From Aerosticca soli (lineage in GTDB: Bacteria > Pseudomonadota > Gammaproteobacteria > Xanthomonadales > Rhodanobacteraceae): DNA of 64,000 nucleotides. Position 1 is the stretch's first letter. Each line of letters begins with the position of its first letter. A program made the translations under genes and the position numbers. The notes under the pieces were generated by a model. The model was not told where the DNA came from, did no database searches, and saw nothing but the letters and a program-made list of their open reading frames with translations. The DNA is taken from assembly GCF_003967035.1 (NCBI RefSeq), contig NZ_AP018560.1:2775501-2839500 (forward strand), written 5' to 3'. Below are positions 36,181-45,635 of the stretch, piece after piece.

Positions 36181-37824
36181 TCAGGGCGTGGCCACCGCGG
36201 TGCGGGCGTTTTTTAGCAGCTCCTGCAGCTTGAGATAGACGCCGTTGGTCCAGCCGAAGCCGATCACGTTCTCGCTGTAGCCGGCGGTGATCTGCACCTG
36301 CGCGCTGCCGGTGACCATGTCGTACTTCTCCCGGATGGTGCCGTCCGCGGCCAGGCCGCGATCCACGGTGGCGGCGAACTTGGCGGCGAGCCGACGCGCA
36401 TCGTCGTGGAAGCCATAGGCCTCGAGCCCGGCGATCGCCAGCCAGTGGGTCGGCGCCCAGCCGAACGGTTCGTCCCATTGCGCGCCGCTCGGGCGCGTGC
36501 TCATCGACAGGCCGCCCTTGCGCTCGAACAGCGCCAGCTGGCGCTGCACCGCCCGGGCCTGCTCGGCCGAGGCCACCCCGGCCCACAGCGGATAGAAGGT
36601 GTTGAGGTAGGGGTCGGGGTTGGCGCGACGGGCGACGAAGTCGTAGTCGCAGTAGCGGCCGAGCGCGGGCTGCCACAGATAACGGTCGATCGCCGCCTTG
36701 CGCGCGGCGGCGGCCTGCTCGAAACGCTGCGCGTCCGCGACCTTGCCCAGGCGCAGGGCGAAATCGTGCAGGTCGCGCTCGTAGCGGTACAGCAGGCTGT
36801 TGAGATCCACCGGCGCGTAGTGGTGGGTAAGCCCGGCGTAGGGCCCGAAGTGGAAGTTGGTGTCGAAGCCCGACTCGCGCATCGCGCGGTCGCCGCGATA
36901 GAAATCCGCGCGCAGGCGATGGCCGTCCTGCCAGGCCTGCAGACAGATGGTCGAGGCGCGCACGTCGCAACTGCGGGTGGCCAGCTGCGCGGCCTCGGCC
37001 GCGTCCGGATGCTCGGGCGCGGCGATCAGGTAACCCGGGTCCTGCTCGGGATGGGCGAGCGCCCAGGCGATCACGCCGCGGTAGTAGCTGGCGTCTTTCA
37101 TCTCCGGCACCGGCCCGGCGCCGAAGTCGAAATAGCGCGCGAGGCCGGTGTCGCCGGCGCGGTGCTCGGGTCGCGTCCAGGTGGCGTAGTCGCGCAGCAC
37201 CAGCGGATAGGCACGGGCCAGCCAGGCGCTGGCTTCGCCGGCATCCTTGAAGCTCGCCGGATCGTCCAGCACCGCGCGGATCATCGCGGTGAGGAACGGC
37301 GGCTGCGAACGGGTGAGGTAATAGGTGCGGTTGGCGTTCAGCACCGCGCCGTAGTGCTCGACCTCGAACAGGAAGTTCTCCACCATGCCACGCGCCAGCG
37401 CCTCGCGATGATCGGCAATGAGGCCGAGCACGATGAAGTAGCTGTCCCAACCGTACATCTCGTTGAAGCGCCCGCCGGGCACCACGTACGGTTGCGGCAG
37501 GTAGAGCAGGCCCGGCGGCAAGCGGCTGGCATCGAGCTCGCCCAGCCGGGTGATCGCGGGCAGCGTGCGCACGTCGACGCGGCAGCGCTGCACGGCGCGG
37601 GTCAGCACGTCCGGCTGCGGCACACCGGCGGGCAGGTACAAGACCGGCGTGCCGTCGAGCTTGGGATCGGCGAGCGAGGCGCAGTCGTCCATCGAACGCG
37701 TGAGGGTGTCCCACGCCTGGTCGATGTAGGCGCGGGTCCGCGCCGGATCGGGCGTGGCGGCCGCCGCCGCGGCGGCGAGGACGAGAGCGGACAGCAGCAC
37801 GGCGAGACGCTTGGACAGGGACAT
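36181..37824 (-). CDS. treA: Periplasmic trehalase (GH37)
   Basis: A 547-residue enzyme that splits trehalose into two glucose units. The signal peptide is MSLSKRLAVLLSALVLAAAAAA. Both trehalase signatures are present: PGGRFNEMYGWDSYF (about 125-140) and QWDEPFGWAPTHW near the C-terminus. The ATG at 37824 gives the clean signal. It is transcribed away from cca. In this position it could let the cell use external trehalose. Confidence 0.95.
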   Translation of the reverse strand: MSLSKRLAVLLSALVLAAAAAAATPDPARTRAYIDQAWDTLTRSMDDCASLADPKLDGTPVLYLPAGVPQPDVLTRAVQRCRVDVRTLPAITRLGELDASRLPPGLLYLPQPYVVPGGRFNEMYGWDSYFIVLGLIADHREALARGMVENFLFEVEHYGAVLNANRTYYLTRSQPPFLTAMIRAVLDDPASFKDAGEASAWLARAYPLVLRDYATWTRPEHRAGDTGLARYFDFGAGPVPEMKDASYYRGVIAWALAHPEQDPGYLIAAPEHPDAAEAAQLATRSCDVRASTICLQAWQDGHRLRADFYRGDRAMRESGFDTNFHFGPYAGLTHHYAPVDLNSLLYRYERDLHDFALRLGKVADAQRFEQAAAARKAAIDRYLWQPALGRYCDYDFVARRANPDPYLNTFYPLWAGVASAEQARAVQRQLALFERKGGLSMSTRPSGAQWDEPFGWAPTHWLAIAGLEAYGFHDDARRLAAKFAATVDRGLAADGTIREKYDMVTGSAQVQITAGYSENVIGFGWTNGVYLKLQELLKNARTAVATP

Positions 37825-37932
37825 GGGACTTATGGCCCGGTGAAGGGATCGGACGGGTAGCATCCCCACATCGCGGCCGGCAGGCAATCCTCGGCGCCCG
37901 GGCGGTCCGACGCGCATGGCACAATCGGCTGC

Positions 37933-39171
37933 ATGCAGAGCTATCTCGTCGGCGGCGCGGTCCGCGACAAGCGCCTCGGCCGCGCGGGCGGCGATCGCGA
38001 CCACGTCGTCGTCGGCGCCACCGCCGAGGAGATGCTCGCGCGCGGCTTCCGGCCGGTCGGGCGCGATTTTCCGGTGTTCCTGCATCCGCAGACCGGCGAG
38101 GAGTACGCCCTGGCGCGCACCGAGCGCAAGAGCGGGCACGGCTATCACGGCTTCGTCTTCCATGCCGATCCCGGGGTGACGCTGGAGCAGGACCTCGCCC
38201 GCCGCGACCTCACCATCAACGCCATGGCCGAGGACGAGCACGGCCGGCTGATCGATCCCTTCGGCGGCGCGCGCGATCTCGAGGCGCGCGTGCTGCGCCA
38301 CGTTTCCCCGGCCTTCGCCGAGGACCCGGTGCGCCTCTTGCGCGTCGCCCGCTTCGCCGCGCGCTTCGCCCCGCTGGGCTTCACCGTCGCTGACGAGACG
38401 ATGGCACTGATGCGCGAGATGGTGAACGCGGGCGAAGTCGACCATCTGGTGCCCGAGCGGGTGTGGCAGGAAACCCGCAAGGCGCTCGCCGAGCCGCGCC
38501 CCTCGGCCTTCCTGCGCCTGCTGCGCGAGACCGGCGCACTCGCGGTGCTGTTCCCCGAGATCGATGCGCTCTACGGCGTGCCGCAGAGTGCGCACTACCA
38601 TCCGGAGATCGACACCGGCATACACGTGGAAATGGTGCTGGATGCCGCCGCCGAGCTCGCGCCGGGCGACGACCGGGTCGGCTTCTGCGCGCTCACCCAC
38701 GACCTCGGCAAGGCGCTCACGCCGAAGGCCGAATGGCCGCGCCACATCGGCCACGAACGCCGCGGCCTCGCCCCGCTGCGCGCGCTCGCCGCGCGACTCA
38801 AGGTGCCGGCCGAACATGCCGCGCTCGCCGAGCTCGTCTGCCGCGAACACCTGAACGCGCATCGCGCATTCGAGCTGCGCGCCGCCACCTTGCTCAGGCT
38901 GCTGATCGCCCTCGATGCGCTGCGCCGGCCGGCGCGGCTGGAACCGTTCCTCGCCGCCTGCGCCGCCGACAAGCGCGGTCGCCTCGGCCACGCGCAGGAC
39001 GACTATCCGCAGGCCGACTACCTGCGCGCCGCACGCGAGGCCGCCGCCGGCATCACCGCCGCGCCGTTCGTGGCGCGGGGCCTGGCCGGCCCGGCGATCG
39101 GCCAGGCGATGACGAAGGCGCGCATCGCGGCGCTGCGCGCGCTCAAGGCGGCGTGGCCTCCGGCGGGCTGA
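37933..39171 (+). CDS. cca: tRNA CCA-adding enzyme with HD domain
   Basis: A 412-residue class-II nucleotidyltransferase that builds or repairs the 3' CCA of tRNAs. The start [14 protein letters not shown] and the DxD catalytic pair in GDRDHVVVG are typical, as is [16 protein letters not shown]. The C-terminal HD domain ([12 protein letters not shown]) is the phosphohydrolase module found in the gammaproteobacterial enzymes. It is followed by the convergent VanZ-like gene. Confidence 0.96.
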   Translation: MQSYLVGGAVRDKRLGRAGGDRDHVVVGATAEEMLARGFRPVGRDFPVFLHPQTGEEYALARTERKSGHGYHGFVFHADPGVTLEQDLARRDLTINAMAEDEHGRLIDPFGGARDLEARVLRHVSPAFAEDPVRLLRVARFAARFAPLGFTVADETMALMREMVNAGEVDHLVPERVWQETRKALAEPRPSAFLRLLRETGALAVLFPEIDALYGVPQSAHYHPEIDTGIHVEMVLDAAAELAPGDDRVGFCALTHDLGKALTPKAEWPRHIGHERRGLAPLRALAARLKVPAEHAALAELVCREHLNAHRAFELRAATLLRLLIALDALRRPARLEPFLAACAADKRGRLGHAQDDYPQADYLRAAREAAAGITAAPFVARGLAGPAIGQAMTKARIAALRALKAAWPPAG

Positions 39172-39185
39172 AGAACGCACGCCTT

Positions 39186-39596
39186 TCAGCGGCCGACCAG
39201 CCGCTCCACACCGGCCAGCACATGTCCCAGCGGCGTGCGCAGCAGGACCAGCGCGAGGGCGATGCCGGCGGCATCGGCGAGCACGTCGAGCGCATCGGCG
39301 TCGCGCGGCGGATCGAGCCACTGCGCGAGCTCGATGAAGACGCCGAAGAGCAGACAACCGAGCGCGGCGAGTCGGCGGGCACGCAGGCCCGGATACACGT
39401 TGCCCCACCAACCGCTGAGCACGGCGAAGGTGAACGCGTGCAGCAGCTTGTCGCCCGCGGGCACGGCGAGGGTGACGCCCGGATCCGGGCGCAGCGCCAT
39501 CCACAGGGTGAAGAGCATCAGCGCGACGCCGATCCCCGTCCACAGCGGACACCAGCGCAACGGCGGCGCGACCGACGACCGGTGGACCGACCTCAC
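39186..39596 (-). CDS. VanZ-like membrane protein
   Basis: A 136-residue protein with about four membrane helices and the VanZ-type segment DKLLHAFTFAVLSGWW followed by FIELAQWLDPPRDADALDVLADAAG. VanZ-family function is poorly known outside teicoplanin resistance; resistance should not be assumed here. It overlaps the upstream methyltransferase gene by 4 bases (ATGA). Confidence 0.8.
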   Translation of the reverse strand: MRSVHRSSVAPPLRWCPLWTGIGVALMLFTLWMALRPDPGVTLAVPAGDKLLHAFTFAVLSGWWGNVYPGLRARRLAALGCLLFGVFIELAQWLDPPRDADALDVLADAAGIALALVLLRTPLGHVLAGVERLVGR

Positions 39597-40783
39597 AGGC
39601 GCGCGCGCCGGTCCGCGGCGAGGAGTTCGTCGGGCAGGGCGAGTTCGAGGCCGCGCGCGAACAGCATCGCCTGGAAGCGCTCGCCCATCTGCCCGGGCAG
39701 GGTCAGGCGCTTGACTTCCTGGGCGAGGCCCAGCCGCCGGACCTCATCCTCGCTGGCCGACCAGGCCTGCTCGAACGCTTCCGGCAAGCCGTGGGCGAGC
39801 AGGAACGCGCTTTGCGGCACGTAGGCAAGTAGCTCGAAACCGGCGCCGTGGCCGGCTTCGGCCAGGGCGGTGAAGTCCACCGAGGCGGTGAGGTCGTTGA
39901 GACCGGGCAGGAAGAACGGGTCGGCATGCGCGCGATGGCGATAGTGCGCCATCAGCGTGCCGTCGCGCCGCTCGGGCAGATAGTACTCGCGGCGCGGATA
40001 GCCGTAGTCGACGAACAGCAGCAGCCCGGCCTCCAGCGTGCCGGCCACCGCCTCGAGCCAGTACGGCAGCTGCGGCAGGATCTCCGAGCGGTAGCCGTCG
40101 GCGAACGGCGCTTCCAGGTCGCGCTCGACGCGCCGCACCGCCGAGCGCACCAGCGCATCGGCAGGCAGGTCGCGGCGCACGAAGGCGCCGTGCTCGTCGA
40201 GCGCGACGTGTTCCTCGTACACCTCGCCCTGCGCGATCGCAAAGCGCGTGGCCGGCAGGGCGTCGATCACCTCGTTGGCGAACAGCACGCCGCGCCACGG
40301 CGAGCGCGGCGGCCGGTCCAGCCATTGCACGCGGGTGGCGAGAGCCGACGGCAGCGCCGACCGCAGGCGCTCGCGCTGTCGTTCGCGCAGGTCGGCGCTG
40401 GGTTCGAGGATGAGATAACGCCGCGGCGGCGTGCCGCCTGCCGCCAGCGCACGCAGCGCGGTCTCGGCAAAGGCGCCGCTGCCGCCGCCGAGTTCGAGGA
40501 CGTCCGCCTGCGCGCCGAGCGCGGCCAGGGCCGGGCGCATCGCCTCGGCCACGCAGCGGGCGAAGAGTTCGCCGAGCTCGGGCGCGGTGATGAAATCGCC
40601 AGCCGGGCCGAACTTGGTCTTGCCCGCGCTGTAGTAGCCCAGCCCCGGCGCATACAGGCAGCGCTCCATGTAACTGGAAAACGGCAGCGGGCCGTGCGCG
40701 GCGATCATCTCGCGCAGCAGCGCGGCCAGGCGCTCGGCATGCGCGTGCTCCTCGGCACTGGGGGCGGGCAACGGACTGGACAT
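39593..40783 (-). CDS. SAM-dependent methyltransferase, MidA/NDUFAF7 family
   Basis: A 396-residue class-I methyltransferase. The N-terminal FSSYMERCLYAPGLGYYSAG and GDFITAPELGELFARC are hallmarks of the MidA family; the SAM loop is VLELGGGSGAFAE, followed by FANEVIDALP. The mitochondrial relative methylates an arginine of complex I, and bacterial substrates are not settled. The ATG at 40783 matches the family start. It lies 79 bases downstream of a TonB receptor and overlaps the VanZ-like gene. Confidence 0.9.
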   Translation of the reverse strand: MSSPLPAPSAEEHAHAERLAALLREMIAAHGPLPFSSYMERCLYAPGLGYYSAGKTKFGPAGDFITAPELGELFARCVAEAMRPALAALGAQADVLELGGGSGAFAETALRALAAGGTPPRRYLILEPSADLRERQRERLRSALPSALATRVQWLDRPPRSPWRGVLFANEVIDALPATRFAIAQGEVYEEHVALDEHGAFVRRDLPADALVRSAVRRVERDLEAPFADGYRSEILPQLPYWLEAVAGTLEAGLLLFVDYGYPRREYYLPERRDGTLMAHYRHRAHADPFFLPGLNDLTASVDFTALAEAGHGAGFELLAYVPQSAFLLAHGLPEAFEQAWSASEDEVRRLGLAQEVKRLTLPGQMGERFQAMLFARGLELALPDELLAADRRARL

Positions 40784-40862
40784 CGCCTGTGCGTAGCGGG
40801 AAAGCCACAAGCATAGCCGCAAGCCCGCGCATTTTTCGCCGCGGGCCTGGTGCCATGGACGT

Positions 40863-42989
40863 CTAGAAGTCTTTCTGCACGCTGAGATAGACGCCCCTTC
40901 GCGGACCGTACTGCGGGGCGCCGACGCCGACGCCGCTGCCGTCGCGCAGCTCGTAGCTGCGGTCGAGCGCATTGATCAGCGCCAGCTGGGTATGCAGCTT
41001 GCCGGTGGCCGCGAAGCTGAAGTCGTGCGAGAGGCTCAAGTCGAGCTGGAAGTAGTACGGCAGCGAGGCGCCGTTGGGCACGCCGCCATCCCTGCGCATG
41101 CCACTGCCGAAAAGGTAGTTGGCGCCGATGCGCGTGGCCGCGTCCAGCGCGTAGCTGATGCCGCCGGAGGAGGTCAGCTTCTGGTCGTGGTCCAGATGGA
41201 TGTCGTGATCGGCGATGTAGGCGAGCTCTTCCGGTGCGAAGTTGTACTGCCCGGTGATCACGCGCCGGCCCATCGCCCGCCCGTAGGCCAGGTTGAAATA
41301 GGTGCTGATCGGGCCCGCGGCGTAATTGGCGGTGAACTCCACGCCGCGGATGTGGCCTTCGGCATAGTTGAAGGTGGAATACACCAGCGCCGCGCCGAAC
41401 TGGCCTTCGTCCTGCAGGCGGCGGACCTTGCGGTAATAGGCGTCAAGGCCCAGGGTCAACGGGCCGAGCTGCTGCTGCACGCCGGCGTCGAAGTAGTCGC
41501 TGCGTTCGGCCAGCGGCGTGTTGCTGCCGTTGTCGGGCAGCGCGTTGGTGGTGCCGTCGAACTTGTGGATCGCGGTGGTGGTGATCGCCTCCGTCGCCGG
41601 CGGCGTGAAGTAACGCGCGTAGCCGGCATGCAGCGTGGTGCTGTCGGTGGCCTGGTAGACCGCGCCCAGTCGGGTGCTCAGCTGGCTTTCGTGCCGGAAG
41701 GCCGAATAGACGTCGCCGCGCAGCCCGTAGTTCAGCGTCAGCCGGTCGCCTAAGCTCCATTCGTCCTGCACGTAGGCCGAGCCGGTGCGGGCGATGAGCC
41801 GGTTGCGGTCGACGATGCCGATCGGCACGGTGCTCGTCTGCCTGCCCTCGCCGTCGGCGGGGAAAACCTGGGCATCGGTGCGGCTGGGCGCGCTCTCGAA
41901 GCTGCCGTAGAAACCGTAGCGCAGGGTGTGCGTATCGCCCAGCGGCGTGGCGAAGTCGGCTTGCAGCGTACTCGCGCGGCTGCTGCGCGAGATCGCGCCG
42001 GCGATGCCGTTGAACATCAGGTCGCCGATGGGATCGGGGGTGAAGTCGAGGCTGGAATAACGTTGGCCCAGCGATACCTGGTAGTCGGTGGCGCCGAGCT
42101 TGCCCTGCAGGCTGAGCGCACCGAAGCGGGTCTGCTCGTGCTGGCGTTCGTTGAGCCGGGACGAATCGAAATCGGTCTGGTCCAGATACTGGAAGGCGGG
42201 CGTCTGGCCGGGCCGGTTCGGGATCTCGAAGCGGTTATTGGCCATGCCGAACAACAGGCTCAGCCGGGTGTCGTTGTCGATCAGGTAGGAGAGCTTGCCG
42301 AACGCCTTGACCTGGTTGGTGTGGTCGTGGTCGGGCTTGCGGCTGGCGGTCGGGTTCTCGATGCCGACGTCGTTTTCGAGATAGTTGGCGGTCAGGAACC
42401 AGCTCCAGCGATCCGCGCTGCCCCACAGCGAGGCATTCGGGTTGAGCGTGCCGAACGAGCCGCCGGTGACGCCCGCGCTGCCGCCGTTGCCGAGCGCGTG
42501 GCCGTCGCGGGTGGCGATGTCCACCACCGCCGCGGTGCGCAGCCCGTACTGGGCCGGCAGGGCGCCGTCCAGCAGCTTGACGCTGCGGATGGTGCGCGCG
42601 TCCAGGGTCTGGCCGAAGCCGGAGATCGACTCGGGGATGATCACGCCATCAATGCGGTACTGCAGGTTGGCGTGGTCGCCGCGCACGTGCACGCCGCCAT
42701 AGGAATCCTGCACCACGCCGGGCGCCTGCAGCAGCACCTGGTTGAGCGGTGTCGAGTCGCCGAGCGGCATGCGTGCGATCGCCTCGCGATCGATCACATA
42801 CTGGCTGGAGCCGGTGTCGGGCGAGAGTGCGTTGCGCGCCTGGTCCAGTGCCGCGCTGACGTCGACCGCGTCGAGCTCCTTCACCGGCTTGGCATCCTGC
42901 GGCGCGGGCGGAGTGGCCGTGCCGGCGAGCGTGGCGGCAGTGGCGGACAGGCCGGCGAGGGCCAGCGCAAGGGCAAGCGGACGGGGCAT
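40863..42989 (-). CDS. TonB-dependent outer-membrane receptor, possibly for zinc
   Basis: A 708-residue receptor with signal peptide, TonB-box region near KELDAVDVSAAL, plug domain (about 55-165: QVLLQAPGVVQDSYGGVHVRGDHANLQYRIDG is within it) and a 22-strand barrel ending in the required aromatic (VQKDF). Two loops are rich in His and Asp (KPDHDHTNQ and ADHDIHLDHDQK), which fits metal binding. A sequence resembling a Zur box lies just upstream. Together these suggest a ZnuD-like zinc receptor, but cobalamin or siderophore transport cannot be excluded. The ATG at 42989 gives the signal peptide. Confidence 0.85.
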   Translation of the reverse strand: MPRPLALALALAGLSATAATLAGTATPPAPQDAKPVKELDAVDVSAALDQARNALSPDTGSSQYVIDREAIARMPLGDSTPLNQVLLQAPGVVQDSYGGVHVRGDHANLQYRIDGVIIPESISGFGQTLDARTIRSVKLLDGALPAQYGLRTAAVVDIATRDGHALGNGGSAGVTGGSFGTLNPNASLWGSADRWSWFLTANYLENDVGIENPTASRKPDHDHTNQVKAFGKLSYLIDNDTRLSLLFGMANNRFEIPNRPGQTPAFQYLDQTDFDSSRLNERQHEQTRFGALSLQGKLGATDYQVSLGQRYSSLDFTPDPIGDLMFNGIAGAISRSSRASTLQADFATPLGDTHTLRYGFYGSFESAPSRTDAQVFPADGEGRQTSTVPIGIVDRNRLIARTGSAYVQDEWSLGDRLTLNYGLRGDVYSAFRHESQLSTRLGAVYQATDSTTLHAGYARYFTPPATEAITTTAIHKFDGTTNALPDNGSNTPLAERSDYFDAGVQQQLGPLTLGLDAYYRKVRRLQDEGQFGAALVYSTFNYAEGHIRGVEFTANYAAGPISTYFNLAYGRAMGRRVITGQYNFAPEELAYIADHDIHLDHDQKLTSSGGISYALDAATRIGANYLFGSGMRRDGGVPNGASLPYYFQLDLSLSHDFSFAATGKLHTQLALINALDRSYELRDGSGVGVGAPQYGPRRGVYLSVQKDF

Positions 42990-43010
42990 CGGTACAGGCT
43001 CGAAGCGCGG

Positions 43011-43033
43011 GTATTGATACAATATAACATCCA
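43011..43033 (-). promoter_or_regulatory. Possible Zur box / promoter of the TonB receptor
   Basis: Read on the minus strand, the 23-mer contains ATGTTATA-T-TGTATCAA. Against the gammaproteobacterial Zur consensus (GNAATGTTATAN plus its mirror) I count 15 of 20 specified positions; the left half is nearly perfect and the right half weak. TATATT inside it could serve as a -10 box. It lies 22-44 bases before the start codon. Confidence 0.45.
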
Positions 43034-43170
43034 CCGGCGCGGCGTTGTCCAGCATCGGCAGGCCTTTTCAACGCGCCTTGCGCCGGCCCTGATCGCGCGT
43101 TCACCCGCGCTTGCCGACACTGCGGCACGGCCCGCCCGGCCGACCGTCGAAGCTGCCTCGAGGAACCGCC

Positions 43171-43839
43171 ATGTCGAACGATCGTCTACCCGCCCTGCCG
43201 CCGGCCCAGGAAGGTCACCGCATCGCCCAGGCGCTGTTGGACCTCGCCGGCCAGGTCCCGCCCAGTCGCGAGCGGCCGCGCACCCATCCGCATGCCGCGG
43301 CCCAGCGCCTGATCCACCGTGCCGCGCGACGGGCCGCGCTCACCTCGGGTTCCTTGTCGCTGCCGCCCGGCGTGATCGGCTGGCTCACCGTGCTGCCGGA
43401 AATCACCGCGATCTGGCGCATCCAGGCGCAGCTGGTGAGCGACCTGGCCGCGCTGTACGGCAAGCACGCCGAGCTCGGGCGCGAGCAGATGCTCTGGTGC
43501 CTGTTCCGGCATACCGCCGCGCAGGCGTTCCGCGACCTGGTGGTGCGCATGGGCGACCGCCTGCTGTTCCGCCGCGTGTCGCTGGGCGTGCTGCAGCAAC
43601 TCCTGACGCGACTGGGCAAGCATCTGTCACGCCGCGCGCTCGGGCGCGGCGGCGCGCGCTGGCTGCCGGTGATCGGTGCGCTGGGCGTGGGTGCCTACGC
43701 CTATTACGACACCCAGCAGGTCGGCGCCACCGCGCTCGCCATGCTCGAAGGCGGATTCAGCCAGGAAGACGGCGAAGCGGCGCCGCGCGTCTCGCGCGCG
43801 ATTCCGGCGCAACGGCAGGAGAGCGACGCGCAGCGGTGA
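43171..43839 (+). CDS. EcsC-family protein
   Basis: A 222-residue protein whose central part (SLPPGVIGWLTVLPEITAIWRIQAQLV and the C-terminal LPVIGALGVGAYAYYDTQQV) resembles the EcsC family, amphipathic proteins of unknown role. There is no signal peptide. GAGGAA lies 7 bases before the ATG at 43171. It is divergent from the TonB receptor and followed by the pteridine reductase gene. Confidence 0.75.
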   Translation: MSNDRLPALPPAQEGHRIAQALLDLAGQVPPSRERPRTHPHAAAQRLIHRAARRAALTSGSLSLPPGVIGWLTVLPEITAIWRIQAQLVSDLAALYGKHAELGREQMLWCLFRHTAAQAFRDLVVRMGDRLLFRRVSLGVLQQLLTRLGKHLSRRALGRGGARWLPVIGALGVGAYAYYDTQQVGATALAMLEGGFSQEDGEAAPRVSRAIPAQRQESDAQR

Positions 43840-43898
43840 CGTGCCCTGCCGCTTGCGGCAAGCTCATGGCCTCGCCTCCGTGCAAAGGCCAATCGAAG

Positions 43899-44639
43899 AT
43901 GGCGTCCCTTTCCTCCCGCCCGGTCGTCCTGGTCACCGGAGCCGCGCGCCGGATCGGCGCCGGCATCGCCCGCACCCTGCATGCGGCCGGCTACGACCTC
44001 GTCCTGCACCATCGCGCCTCGAGCGCCGAGGCCGCCACGCTCGCCGCCGCGCTCACCGCCGCGCGTCCCGACAGCGTGCTGACCGTACAGGCCGACCTTG
44101 CCGACGGCGCGCGGCTGCCCGCCCTGGTCGATGCCGCGCTCGACCGTTTCGGGCGGCTGGACGGCCTGGTCAACAACGCGTCGAACTTCGCCCCGACGCC
44201 GCTGGGCACGATCACCCCCGCCGACTGGGAAGCGCTGACCGCGGTCAACGCGCGCGCGCCGCTGCTGTTGAGCCAGGCCGCGGCGCCGGCGCTCGCCGCG
44301 CGGCAGGGCGCGATCGTCAACCTGCTCGACCTGTATGCCGAGCACCCGCTCGCCGGCCATGCGGTGTACTGCATGGCCAAGGGGGCGCAGGTCACGCTGA
44401 CCCGTGCCCTCGCGCTGGAACTTGCGCCGCAGGTGCGGGTGAACGGCGTCGCCCCGGGGGCGATTCTCTGGCCCGATGGCGGCAAGGGCGAGGCCGCGCG
44501 CGCGGCGATCCTCGCCCGCACGCCGCTCGGGCGACTGGGCCGGGTCGAGGACATCGCCGCCGCCGTGCTGTGGCTGTTGCGCGACGCCGCGTTCGTCACC
44601 GGCGAGATCGTGCACGTGGACGGCGGACGTACGCTTTAG
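43899..44639 (+). CDS. Pteridine reductase (SDR family, FolM-like)
   Basis: A 246-residue short-chain dehydrogenase that likely reduces dihydrobiopterin/dihydrofolate with NADPH. It has the TGAARRIGAGIA nucleotide motif (with the TGxxxRxG variant of pteridine reductases), LVNNASNF, and the catalytic DLYAEHPLAGHAVYCMAK with Tyr-x3-Lys. The start at 43899 is preferred to 43866. Its stop is interlocked with that of convergent folK, whose product acts in the same pterin pathway, supporting the assignment. Confidence 0.88.
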   Translation: MASLSSRPVVLVTGAARRIGAGIARTLHAAGYDLVLHHRASSAEAATLAAALTAARPDSVLTVQADLADGARLPALVDAALDRFGRLDGLVNNASNFAPTPLGTITPADWEALTAVNARAPLLLSQAAAPALAARQGAIVNLLDLYAEHPLAGHAVYCMAKGAQVTLTRALALELAPQVRVNGVAPGAILWPDGGKGEAARAAILARTPLGRLGRVEDIAAAVLWLLRDAAFVTGEIVHVDGGRTL

Positions 44640-45139
44640 CGCGTGAGCGCATCGTCCGCGTCGTCGTCCAGGCTCACCGGCGTCAGCGGCTCGCACGCCT
44701 GCGCAAACGCCGCCCAGCGCTCGGCCAGGCTGCGGTCGTCGTCCGGCAGCCGCAGCTGCGGCGCGATCTCGGCCAGCGGGCGCAGCACGAAGGCGTGCGC
44801 GAGCTCCGGCCGCGGTGCCATCCGGATGCGGCCGTCGTCGCCGACCCAGGCCAGCAGATCGATGTCGAGGGTGCGGTCGGCATAGCGCGGACCGTCGCGG
44901 CGGCGGCCCAGGCGATCTTCCAGGCCGTGCAGCCAGGCGTCGAGCTCAGCGGGCGCGAGATCGCTGTCGAGGGCCACCGCGAGGTTGATGAAATCCGGCC
45001 CGTCGAAGCCGACCGCACGACTGCGGTAGGCCGGCGAGACGACGAGCGGCCCGAACCGCTCGCGCAGCGCCGCGAGCGCCGCGCGCAGGTGCCGGCGCGG
45101 CTCCACGTTCGAGCCCAGGCTCAGGTAGGCGCGCGCCAT
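44636..45139 (-). CDS. folK: HPPK, 7,8-dihydro-6-hydroxymethylpterin pyrophosphokinase
   Basis: A 167-residue folate-pathway enzyme that transfers pyrophosphate from ATP to hydroxymethyl-dihydropterin. The N-terminal YLSLGSNVEPRRHL and the signature RYADRTLDIDLLAW (with GPR before it) are complete, followed by PRPELAHAFVLRPLAEIAP. It starts two bases after the folB stop. The stop codons of folK (TAA) and the convergent reductase (TAG) share bases in TTAG. Confidence 0.95.
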   Translation of the reverse strand: MARAYLSLGSNVEPRRHLRAALAALRERFGPLVVSPAYRSRAVGFDGPDFINLAVALDSDLAPAELDAWLHGLEDRLGRRRDGPRYADRTLDIDLLAWVGDDGRIRMAPRPELAHAFVLRPLAEIAPQLRLPDDDRSLAERWAAFAQACEPLTPVSLDDDADDALTR

Positions 45140-45141
45140 CG

Positions 45142-45501
45142 TCAGCCCGGCCGCACGCCGCGTTCGATCCGCACGCCGACCGCGCGCGATCCACGCACCG
45201 CGCCCGGCTTGGAAAGTTTCAGCCGCACCCAGGCCACGCCGAATTCCTCGCGGATCAGCGCCGCGCAGCGCTCGGCCAGGGTTTCCACCAGCTGGAACTC
45301 GCTGCCGCCGACGTAGGCGATCAGGCGCTTGGCCACCGCCTTGTAATCCAGGGTATCGGCAATGGCGTCGCTCGCCGCCGGCACGCGGTTGTCGAAGGCC
45401 ATCTCGATGTCGAAGGCGAGCGGCTGGCGGATGCGCCGCTCCCAGTCGTAGATGCCGATCACCGCGTCGATGCGCAGGTCTTCGATGAATACGATGTCCA
45501 T
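45142..45501 (-). CDS. folB: Dihydroneopterin aldolase
   Basis: A 119-residue enzyme that converts dihydroneopterin to hydroxymethyl-dihydropterin and glycolaldehyde. The start MDIVFIEDLRIDAVIGIYDWERRI, the DYKAVAKR segment and FQLVETLAERCA with the catalytic Glu are typical. The start at 45501 is three codons inside the longest frame. It forms a two-gene operon with folK. Confidence 0.94.
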   Translation of the reverse strand: MDIVFIEDLRIDAVIGIYDWERRIRQPLAFDIEMAFDNRVPAASDAIADTLDYKAVAKRLIAYVGGSEFQLVETLAERCAALIREEFGVAWVRLKLSKPGAVRGSRAVGVRIERGVRPG

Positions 45502-45635
45502 GCCGGCCAAGTCTAGGGAGCGCGCCGCGTCCTGTCGCGTGCCACCGGTGACGCCTCGCGCCGTTTGCGCAGGATGCGCGCCGCCCGGCCGCTGGCGCTT
45601 GCGCTATCTTGGCCGTTTTTGGCCACGAAGCCCGC

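Noticed and set aside
39186-39596. Glycopeptide resistance determinant (VanZ)
   Set aside because: The VanZ-like fold is widespread in proteobacteria. No vanHAX genes are near, and it is overlapped with a MidA-like gene.
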